Source: Candidatus Bathyarchaeota archaeon
Lineage (GTDB): Archaea > Thermoproteota > Bathyarchaeia > TCS64
DNA length: 8,449 bases
Assembly (NCBI GenBank): GCA_020697635.1
Contig: JAEHCT010000048.1
Coordinates: 1 to 8,449 of the forward strand
Direction of reading: 5' to 3'
Under the pieces are notes generated by a model. The model searched no databases and had not been told where the DNA came from. It saw only the letters and a list, made by a program, of their open reading frames with translations. A program made the position numbers and the translations under genes. Shown here in pieces: positions 1-4,673 of this stretch. The stretch's first letter is position 1. Each line of letters starts with the position of its first letter.

Positions 1-298
1 TGAGGACGGAGACGTGATTCCTCTCGCCGGCGGCATAAGGGTGGTTCATCTCCCCGGGCACACCGAGGGAAACATAAGCCTCCTGGTCGGCCGCACACTA
101 ATCACTGGAGACACGGTCTTCGAGAAACGGGGGAGGTTGACGCCTCCTCCGGCGTACTTCAGCAGCGACCCAGGGAAGGCGAGGGAGAGCATACTGAGGC
201 TCAGGGATTTTAAGATAGAAAGCATCTATCCGAGCCACGGAAACCCGATCCCTGAGTGCGCCGCGGAGATCATCGAGAGCCTGATCGCCGGCCTTTAA
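1..298 (+). CDS. Metallo-beta-lactamase-fold hydrolase, C-terminal fragment (5' end outside window)
   Basis: This is the C-terminal part of a metal-dependent hydrolase of the metallo-beta-lactamase superfamily. The frame is open to the left edge (Glu-Asp-Gly-Asp precede the first GTG at 14), so the gene begins upstream and its HxHxDH metal motif is not in the window. What remains holds the later metal motifs in the right order: HLPGHTEGN (the motif-3 histidine), LITGDTVF (the bridging aspartate) and YPSHGNP (the last histidine). The spacing fits the glyoxalase II-like branch, and HxPGHT followed by a GDT motif is typical of small cytoplasmic hydrolases acting on thioesters, lactones or phosphoesters. 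The substrate cannot be told from this fragment. The end of the gene overlaps the convergent small gene by 29 bases. The fold assignment is firm and the function is open. Confidence 0.88.
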   Translation, partial: EDGDVIPLAGGIRVVHLPGHTEGNISLLVGRTLITGDTVFEKRGRLTPPPAYFSSDPGKARESILRLRDFKIESIYPSHGNPIPECAAEIIESLIAGL

Positions 299-494
299 AC
301 AGGTTACCGGCTTCATCGTCTCTGTCCCGGTATCTCTTCATTAGCTCCGTGTACCGTGCGAGGATCAGGTTCCGGGGCCTGGACTCGAGGATGTGGCGCT
401 CGTCCCTCAGGGCCTTCTCCTGATTCTTCAGCATCTTTATGCGCTCCTTTAGCTCCACCTCCTCCAGCTCGGAGAACTCTTGAGCCGAGTCCAC
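270..494 (-). CDS. Small coiled-coil protein of unknown function (74 residues)
   Basis: I do not recognise this protein. It is short, highly charged and probably cytoplasmic, with no signal peptide or membrane segment. Residues about 6-37 (from QEFSELEEVELKERIK on) have a heptad-like spacing of Leu, Val and Ile among Glu, Lys and Arg, as in a coiled coil. A second basic helix (about 42-57, LILARYTELMKRYR) follows a Pro-containing turn. That it is a real gene is supported by strong G/C at third codon positions, archaeal AGG/AAG/GAG usage, and a minus-strand TATA box (TTTATATC, 518-525) whose centre lies 27.5 bases before the GTG at 494. The frame extends upstream to a GTG at 536, but that would place the promoter inside the gene. 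The C-terminal tail, rich in Arg, Ser and Gly, overlaps the end of the convergent hydrolase gene. A dimeric or scaffold-type small protein is a guess. Confidence 0.6.
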   Translation of the reverse strand: MDSAQEFSELEEVELKERIKMLKNQEKALRDERHILESRPRNLILARYTELMKRYRDRDDEAGNLFKGRRSGSR

Positions 495-517
495 GGGTTG
501 AGGCGACACAGACAGCC

Positions 518-525
518 GATATAAA
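518..525 (-). promoter_or_regulatory. TATA box for the small coiled-coil gene
   Basis: On the minus strand this reads TTTATATC within a longer T/A tract (518-527). Its centre is 27.5 bases from the GTG at 494, the usual archaeal TATA-to-transcription-start distance, so the message is probably leaderless. This box is the main reason for choosing the GTG at 494. Confidence 0.5.
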
Positions 526-558
526 AATACTGTCACCCACGGCTAAACGTAGGGAACC

Positions 559-566
559 TTTTAGAT
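559..566 (+). promoter_or_regulatory. TATA-like promoter element for the DUF1177 gene
   Basis: TTTTAGAT lies with its centre 27.5 bases upstream of the ATG at 590, which predicts a leaderless transcript. It is preceded by a purine-rich GGGAACC stretch in the place of a TFB recognition element. No Shine-Dalgarno-like sequence lies before the ATG. The match to the TATA consensus is moderate. Confidence 0.45.
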
Positions 567-589
567 AGAATCCAACCTAGCTTAATACC

Positions 590-1525
590 ATGCTGAAACA
601 AGTCATCGAGATCATGGAGCTCCTGGACAGCGCCACCGTTGACGGACACAAGGTAGAGCGTTATCTACGGGGTAGAGGCTTGGAAGATATCGAGGTGAAG
701 ACCATCCAGGGCGAGAGAGGGTCCACAGACTTCATCAAGATAAGAGTTCCCGGGAAGGGGGGGAAGGCGTCGGGGGGAGACGCCCCCACGCTGGGGGTGG
801 TGGGGCGCCTCGGCGGCGTAGGGGCACGGCCGGAGCAGATTGGGCTCGTGTCAGACGCCGACGGGGCGGTGACCGCCCTGTCAGTGGCCCTGAAGCTGGC
901 CGACATGCAGGCCAAAGGCGACAGGCTGCCGGGTGACGTCATAGTAGCCACCCACATCTGCCCGGACGCGCCCATCCAGCCCCACAAGCCGGTGCCCTTC
1001 ATGGGAAGCCCCGTGGACATCGCCACGATGAACAGGCACGAGATCGACCCCGAGATGGACGCCGTGCTCAGCATAGATACGACGAAGGGGAACAGGGTCG
1101 CCAACTTCCGGGGTTTCGCCATCACGCCCACGGCCAAGGAGGGATGGGTGCTCAAGGTGAGCGACAGCCTCCTTGACATAATGGAGATGGTGACGGGCCA
1201 GCCGCCCAAGGTGTGCCCCATCACCACCCAGGACATAACGCCGTACGGCAACGACTTGGATCACATCAACAGCATCATGCAGCCCACGAACGCGACGGAT
1301 AGACCCGTCGTCGGGGTAGCGATAACCACCGAGGTCCCGGTACCGGGATGTGGAACGGGCGCCAGCCACCCAACGGACATCGAAGCCGCAGCCAGGTTCT
1401 GCCTAGAGGTTGCTAAGTTCTTCGGAAAAGGGCTGTGCAGCTTCTATGACGAGGAGGAGTGGACCAACATAGCTGAGCGCTACGGGCCCCTGAGGCACCT
1501 CCAGACCCTCGGTAAGGGTGGCTGA
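590..1525 (+). CDS. DUF1177 family protein
   Basis: This is a full-length member of the DUF1177 family (usually about 300-310 residues; here 311), found in bacteria and some archaea. I know of no established biochemical role. It is probably a soluble cytoplasmic enzyme, with no signal peptide or membrane helix. Family-typical blocks appear in order: KGSTDF-like (RGSTDF, 43-48), GRLGGVGARP (72-81), SDADGAVTALSVALKLADM (88-106), THICPDAP (121-128), PVPFMGSPVDIATMNRHEIDP (134-154), SIDTTKGNR (161-169), TTQDITPYGN (212-221) and a glycine-rich VPVPGCGTGASHP (249-261) near the end. The DGAV...LADM helix followed by a beta strand and a His/Cys/Asp-rich loop is loosely reminiscent of M20/M28/M42-type peptidases or amidohydrolases, but the canonical zinc ligands are not evident, so that is inference only. 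The ATG at 590 fits both the family N-terminus and the promoter spacing. The gene appears to be transcribed alone. Confidence 0.9.
   Translation: MLKQVIEIMELLDSATVDGHKVERYLRGRGLEDIEVKTIQGERGSTDFIKIRVPGKGGKASGGDAPTLGVVGRLGGVGARPEQIGLVSDADGAVTALSVALKLADMQAKGDRLPGDVIVATHICPDAPIQPHKPVPFMGSPVDIATMNRHEIDPEMDAVLSIDTTKGNRVANFRGFAITPTAKEGWVLKVSDSLLDIMEMVTGQPPKVCPITTQDITPYGNDLDHINSIMQPTNATDRPVVGVAITTEVPVPGCGTGASHPTDIEAAARFCLEVAKFFGKGLCSFYDEEEWTNIAERYGPLRHLQTLGKGG
766..784 (+). repeat. Perfect inverted repeat inside a G-tract-rich stretch of the DUF1177 gene
   Basis: GGCGTC (766-771) and GACGCC (779-784) pair perfectly around a seven-base loop that is mostly G. It lies in a G-rich stretch with runs of seven (757-763), six (772-777), five (793-797) and four (802-805) guanines. 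Codons for Gly-rich KGGKASGGDAPTLGVVG may explain it fully. Confidence 0.5.
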
Positions 1526-1539
1526 GGCGGATGCGGTAG

Positions 1540-1547
1540 TTTATATG
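1540..1547 (+). promoter_or_regulatory. TATA box for the universal stress protein gene
   Basis: TTTATATG has its centre 27.5 bases before the GTG at 1571 and 33.5 bases before the in-frame ATG at 1577. It lies in the 45-base gap after the DUF1177 stop codon, so the stress gene has its own promoter. The close match to the archaeal TATA consensus makes this one of the clearest promoters in the window. Confidence 0.6.
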
Positions 1548-1570
1548 CTGTAAGGACTAAGACCAGATCG

Positions 1571-2038
1571 GTGGAAATGTATAGGAAGATACTGGTGGCG
1601 TTCGACGGCTCTGAGCCCTCAAAGCACGCGATGGACATCGCGGTGAGCACCGCGGACAAGTGGAAGTCGGAGCTTGTGATCCTCTCCGTGGTCCCGAGGG
1701 TGATGATGCCCGTGTTCCCGGACGAGGGGTTCGGGGCTGCCCCGATAACGGCCGCTCAGGACATGAGCGAGTACCAGGACAAGATGAAGGAGATTTACGC
1801 GGGCAGTCTCAGTGAGGCGGAGGAGGACATCAACGAGGCTTTCCCCGATCTCGTGGTGACCACCAAGCTCATGGAGGGCAGGCCCTCGGCGGTGATCGTC
1901 GAGGAGGCGGAGGAAGACCAGATCGACCTCATAGTCATAGGAAGCAGGGGCGTCGGCGGGATCACGGGCTGGATACTGGGCAGCACGAGCCGCAGAGTCG
2001 TCGAGTCGTGTACGAAGCCGATACTCGTGGTGAAGTAG
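1571..2038 (+). CDS. Universal stress protein, ATP-binding UspA type
   Basis: This is a single-domain universal stress protein of 155 residues, the usual length for the family. These soluble cytoplasmic proteins normally form dimers, and many bind ATP. The N-terminal strand and loop RKILVAFDGS carry the Asp (residue 12) that contacts the nucleotide. The C-terminal motif GSRGVGGITGWILGSTS (124-140) fits the G-2x-G-9x-G-S/T ATP-binding pattern, using Gly124, Gly127, Gly137 and Ser138, so this copy should bind ATP. The acidic helix at 66-92 (DMSEYQDKMKEIYAG onwards) is normal for archaeal members. The GTG at 1571 is chosen because the TATA box stands at the same distance as in the neighbouring genes. 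An ATG two codons later (1577) is a real alternative, with a short GGTGG upstream as a possible ribosome site. The specific stress or partner is unknown. Confidence 0.93.
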   Translation: MEMYRKILVAFDGSEPSKHAMDIAVSTADKWKSELVILSVVPRVMMPVFPDEGFGAAPITAAQDMSEYQDKMKEIYAGSLSEAEEDINEAFPDLVVTTKLMEGRPSAVIVEEAEEDQIDLIVIGSRGVGGITGWILGSTSRRVVESCTKPILVVK

Positions 2039-2047
2039 CCCGGGATC

Positions 2048-2065
2048 AGGGCAACCCTTTTTCTT
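2048..2065 (+). terminator. Possible terminator after the universal stress protein gene
   Basis: AGGG (2048-2051) can pair with CCCT (2055-2058) around a three-base loop and is followed directly by a T-rich stretch (2058-2065). The stem is short, so the T-tract is the stronger part of the evidence; archaeal RNA polymerase stops at U-tracts without needing a strong hairpin. The same T-tract appears to serve as the map promoter. Confidence 0.35.
2058..2065 (+). promoter_or_regulatory. Weak TATA-like element for map
   Basis: TTTTTCTT is a poor TATA match but is centred 27.5 bases before the ATG at 2089, the same spacing seen for the neighbouring genes. No ribosome binding site lies before the ATG, which fits a leaderless message. 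Confidence 0.35.
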
Positions 2066-2088
2066 GCCTGAGAGTATCATAGAAGATT

Positions 2089-2979
2089 ATGGAGCCGCTG
2101 GACGCCCTGAGGAAGGCCGGCGTCATCGCCGCAAAGGTCAGAGACACCGTGGTGCAAGAGATCGAGCCAGGCGTCAAGGTCTTGGACATCTGTGACAGGG
2201 CCGAGGACTTGATCAGGGAGCTCGGCGGCGGCATGGCTTTCCCGACGAACGTCGACATCAATAGCGTAGCCGCCCACTACGTGTCGCCGGTCGACGACGT
2301 CACCTTGGTGCCGGAGAGGGCCCTCGTCAAGCTGGACGTGGGCGTCCACGTGGAAGGCTACATCGCCGACACCGCCGCCACGGCGTGCCTCGACCCGAGC
2401 CTGAGTTACCTCGTGGAAGCCGCCGAGGCGGGCTTGGACGCCGCCATTAAGACGATCAGGCCCGGGATCAGGGCCAGCGACGTGGGCGCGGCGATAGAGC
2501 AGGCGATAAAGGCCAGGGGGGCGAAGCCTATTAGAAACCTCACGGGCCACAAGCTGGCGAGATATGTGGTTCACGCCGGTGCCAGCATCCCTAACGTCGC
2601 CGGCCACGACCATCATTTGATACAGGAGGGTGACGTCTACGCCATCGAGCCCTTCGCGGTACCCAACGACGCCGACGGCTTGGTGACGGACGGGCCTCCG
2701 AGCAACATATACCGGATACTGAAGAAGCACAGCCTGAAGGGAGCCGCGAAGAGGATGATGAAGCACATTCAGGCGGAGCACCGTACGCTCCCCTTCGCGT
2801 CGAGGTGGGTGCTACGGAGGTTCCCCGGTCAGGAAGGTGTTTCAGCCTTCAGGGAGCTACTCGACTCGAAGTGCATCATGAGCTATCCTCAGCTTGTAGA
2901 AAGAACCAGGGCGATGGTGGCTCAGGCCGAGCACTCCGTTATAGTGATGGACGGAGGCTGCGAGGTTACGACGGCCTAG
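2089..2979 (+). CDS. map: Methionine aminopeptidase, type II (archaeal)
   Basis: This enzyme removes the initiator methionine from newly made proteins as they leave the ribosome, in the cytoplasm, using two metal ions. At 296 residues it has the length of archaeal type IIa enzymes, without the N-terminal extension of eukaryotic MetAP2. The pita-bread metal ligands are all present and in order: Asp83 (KLDVG), Asp94 (YIADTA), His154 (LTGHKL), Glu187 (AIEPFA) and Glu281 (AQAEHSV), with His63 (AAHYVSP) and His162 (VVHAGA) as the active-site histidines. They run within one residue of the Pyrococcus furiosus numbering as I remember it. The helical insertion that marks type II enzymes lies at about 192-262 (GPPSNIYRILKKHSLKGAAKR and onward). 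The ATG at 2089 matches the family start. The gene has its own weak promoter and ends directly against the stop codon of the convergent zinc-ribbon gene. Confidence 0.97.
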   Translation: MEPLDALRKAGVIAAKVRDTVVQEIEPGVKVLDICDRAEDLIRELGGGMAFPTNVDINSVAAHYVSPVDDVTLVPERALVKLDVGVHVEGYIADTAATACLDPSLSYLVEAAEAGLDAAIKTIRPGIRASDVGAAIEQAIKARGAKPIRNLTGHKLARYVVHAGASIPNVAGHDHHLIQEGDVYAIEPFAVPNDADGLVTDGPPSNIYRILKKHSLKGAAKRMMKHIQAEHRTLPFASRWVLRRFPGQEGVSAFRELLDSKCIMSYPQLVERTRAMVAQAEHSVIVMDGGCEVTTA

Positions 2980-3393
2980 CTACTTCTTTTCCTCTTTGCG
3001 GGTGTGGATGCTGGTTATGATCATCTTGCCTTCGCAGCGTGTGCAGGGCTCGTCGTTCTTGTAGATGTAGTCGCCTCTCTGGAAGGCGCGCACACGTTTC
3101 AGGTTGCACTGCGGGCACTCCAGGGTCGTTATGACGTCGAACTTCTTGGTCTTCAGGGGGTCCATCGACGTGGGTTTTGGCCTGAAGAAGGCGTAGCCGA
3201 TGGCTATGAAGCCGCTGGTCCCAATGATCATGTACATGAACGCGATCTCTATATCCTCGTTGCCGTACGCCTGGAACCCCATGTATAGGCTCACCAGCGC
3301 GAGGGCGCCGACGATGATCATGGCGGCGAGGGTGATCCAGTTCTGGGTGGCTCCGCCCGCTATGGGCGAAGTTTCCCCACTCATCCGCTTCAC
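2980..3393 (-). CDS. Two-helix membrane protein with C-terminal zinc ribbon
   Basis: I do not recognise a named family. The 137-residue protein has a short polar N-terminus, two predicted membrane helices (about 19-41, ITLAAMIIVGALALVSLYMGF; about 49-70, EIAFMYMIIGTSGFIAIGYAFF) and a C-terminal domain with two Cys pairs, CPQC (93-96) and CTRC (117-120), spaced as in a zinc ribbon. The last residues are Lys- and Glu-rich (RKEEKK). The positive-inside rule (RPKP after helix 2) suggests both ends, including the zinc ribbon, face the cytoplasm, where it could bind protein or nucleic acid. The GTG start overlaps the DUF1512 stop codon by four bases (GTGA), so the two are probably translationally coupled. 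An ATG three codons later (3384) is an alternative start. A weak GGGGGT seven bases upstream of the GTG could act as a ribosome site. A membrane partner of DUF1512 is inferred from the arrangement. Confidence 0.85.
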   Translation of the reverse strand: MKRMSGETSPIAGGATQNWITLAAMIIVGALALVSLYMGFQAYGNEDIEIAFMYMIIGTSGFIAIGYAFFRPKPTSMDPLKTKKFDVITTLECPQCNLKRVRAFQRGDYIYKNDEPCTRCEGKMIITSIHTRKEEKK

Positions 3394-4493
3394 TGCGCGA
3401 CCCCCACGGTGTTCCCTATGCCGGCGACGAGAATCGTGTCGCCCTCCTTGCTGTAGTCAAGTATGAGTCCCTTGACAGATGAGACCGCCTTGTCGGTGGC
3501 CTCGAAAAGCGGCTCTACCAGGGGCGCCACGACGTGCTCCATCCCCTGCTTTATGGCCACGGCGTACATCGGGATTTCGTGCTCCATGGCGGCCTGCTCG
3601 ATCTTGTACTTCTCGACGCCGGGGCCTCCGATGGCTGCGCCGACGCCCTCGGCGATGTCGCCGACCTGCTCGCCCTCGAGCTTCCCGGCGGCGTCGACTG
3701 TTATGAGCATGGATACCTTGCCCTTGTTCTCGTTCAGCAGGTTGGTGACCGCGTCCCCGGGCTTGCCCACGCTTCCGCCGGGTCCCTTGGCCTTGGCTAT
3801 TATCACGCGTCGTCCTTCGTACTCGATCTCTCCAGCGACCATCTCCTTGGCGACCTCCCTCGTCTCGGCTCCGTTTAGAAGCTTGGCCGCGACTATCGGG
3901 CCCACGCTGTCGCCGATGGGCATGCCTTCCCTGAACGCCGTCAGGGCGGAGCTGTACGCCTCTATCTGCTGGAGTATCAGGGGCAGTATCATGTGGATCT
4001 GCATTATGATGTAGATGTTCATGGTCTTCTTGCCGAGGAGGTAGTAGTGCCGTATGACCTTGTAGAAGATGTTCAGCGCTAGGGAGGCCTCGAGGAGGTT
4101 TTCTATGTTGTTCCTCTCGGAGGGCTCGGCGTTGGGCGCCATGACCTCGACCTCCTTCTCGAAGGTGAACTCACGGACGTTGAGTATGCTGCCGAGCTTC
4201 CCCACGACACCCGCCGGGTCCATGCTCACAGGCTCTAGCATGAAGTGCTCCATGAACCGCTCAACCATGGGCGTCGGGTCCCTCTCGGGTTTCCCTATCT
4301 CGTTGATGGTCTCGATGGCGGTGGTCTTACCCTCGTCGCGGAGCCCCTTGATCTTACGCAGCGTCATCTCTATCTGTCGGAGCATGGTCATGGCTTGGAT
4401 ACGCTGGGCGTAGAAGAGGTAGACTATGAACGCGAAGCTGAACAGAGTCTGCAGGATCATCCCGATCTCGTTATCAGGCTGAAGCAACGACAT
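3390..4493 (-). CDS. DUF1512 family archaeal membrane-anchored protein
   Basis: This 367-residue protein belongs to DUF1512, an archaeal family of about 370 residues whose function I do not know to be established. One membrane helix lies at the N-terminus (about 10-29, IGMILQTLFSFAFIVYLFYA). A basic amphipathic helix (about 38-58, MLRQIEMTLRKIKGLRDEG) follows and the rest looks soluble and cytoplasmic. The middle is helical, including a hydrophobic patch at about 158-174 (MNIYIIMQIHMILPLIL) that may be buried or touch the membrane. From about 225 a strand-rich alpha/beta domain begins, with glycine-rich loops AKGPGGSVGKPGD (234-247), AEGVGAAIGGPGVEK (281-295) and AGIGNTVGV (357-365) that look like ligand- or nucleotide-binding turns (inference). 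The ATG at 4493 has a GTGAT ribosome-site-like sequence just upstream and a short predicted leader. It is the first gene of a two-gene operon with the zinc-ribbon membrane protein. Confidence 0.9.
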   Translation of the reverse strand: MSLLQPDNEIGMILQTLFSFAFIVYLFYAQRIQAMTMLRQIEMTLRKIKGLRDEGKTTAIETINEIGKPERDPTPMVERFMEHFMLEPVSMDPAGVVGKLGSILNVREFTFEKEVEVMAPNAEPSERNNIENLLEASLALNIFYKVIRHYYLLGKKTMNIYIIMQIHMILPLILQQIEAYSSALTAFREGMPIGDSVGPIVAAKLLNGAETREVAKEMVAGEIEYEGRRVIIAKAKGPGGSVGKPGDAVTNLLNENKGKVSMLITVDAAGKLEGEQVGDIAEGVGAAIGGPGVEKYKIEQAAMEHEIPMYAVAIKQGMEHVVAPLVEPLFEATDKAVSSVKGLILDYSKEGDTILVAGIGNTVGVAQ

Positions 4494-4523
4494 TGAATCA
4501 CTGCTGTTCTTGACAGAGCAAGC

Positions 4524-4531
4524 GATATAAA
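4524..4531 (-). promoter_or_regulatory. TATA box for the DUF1512 / zinc-ribbon operon
   Basis: On the minus strand this reads TTTATATC, a close match to the archaeal consensus and identical to the box of the small coiled-coil gene. Transcription should begin near 4500, giving a leader of about seven bases before the ATG at 4493, just long enough to hold part of the GTGAT sequence. A second copy of the ATTTATA core lies 12 bases upstream (4538-4544) and may act as an alternative box. Confidence 0.55.
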
Positions 4532-4567
4532 TGTTAGTATAAATAGGAACGCTAGTTTTTCGGGAGT

Positions 4568-4591
4568 ATAGGCCTTTTAAAAATAGGCCTT
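4568..4591. repeat. Two direct copies of ATAGGCCTT in the divergent control region
   Basis: ATAGGCCTT occurs at 4568-4576 and 4583-4591, fifteen bases apart start to start, in an otherwise AT-rich gap. Each copy contains the palindrome AGGCCT, so the pair also reads as a dyad around TTTTAAAAATA. The position between two divergent promoters suggests a regulator site. Function is inferred. Confidence 0.45.
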
Positions 4592-4611
4592 AAGCAGTGT
4601 TCTTCGACGCG

Positions 4612-4626
4612 TTCAGGAATTCTGAA
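4612..4626. promoter_or_regulatory. Operator-like 15-bp palindrome upstream of the ABC transporter promoter
   Basis: TTCAGGAATTCTGAA is symmetric about position 4619, with six of seven base pairs matching (TTCAG/CTGAA arms). It ends about 16 bases before the TATA box of the permease gene, a place where an archaeal activator or repressor of the winged-helix type commonly binds. No regulator gene is present in the window. Confidence 0.4.
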
Positions 4627-4642
4627 AGAAATTTGGCATATT

Positions 4643-4652
4643 TTTTTAAATA
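4643..4652 (+). promoter_or_regulatory. TATA box for the ABC transporter operon
   Basis: TTTTTAAATA is centred about 26-27 bases before the ATG at 4674, predicting a leaderless message. A purine-rich GAAAGAAA stretch (4624-4631) lies upstream where the TFB recognition element would be. There is no Shine-Dalgarno-like sequence between this box and the start codon. Confidence 0.55.
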
Positions 4653-4673
4653 CGTTCCGAAGATGTGTAAGAG

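Noticed and set aside
518..530. GATATAAAAATAC read as a plus-strand TATA box for DUF1177
   Set aside because: It would give a 40-base leader, unlike the neighbouring genes. The sequence at 559-566 has the better distance, and the same tract fits the minus-strand small gene. It could still act in both directions.
356..568. A plus-strand frame rich in Pro, Ser, Ala and Arg across the gap before DUF1177
   Set aside because: It is the complement of the coiled-coil gene and its low-complexity composition does not resemble a real protein.
661..1369. Minus-strand open frames of 160-200 codons opposite the DUF1177 gene
   Set aside because: They lie antisense to a strongly recognised family protein, overlap each other in different frames and show no domain or promoter of their own.
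2039..2474. Exact 14-base repeat CCCGGGATCAGGGC at 2039-2052 and 2461-2474
   Set aside because: One copy encodes the conserved Arg-Pro-Gly-Ile-Arg-Ala stretch of methionine aminopeptidase. In a GC-rich window of this size a 14-base match can arise by chance, and neither copy has other repeat features.
2077..2781. A minus-strand open frame of about 230 codons opposite map
   Set aside because: It is antisense to an enzyme with all catalytic residues intact and has no motif or promoter.
3463..4413. Plus-strand open frames of 75-183 codons opposite DUF1512
   Set aside because: Their Ser/Pro/Met- or Arg-rich composition is typical of antisense translation, while the minus strand encodes a recognised family over the whole length.
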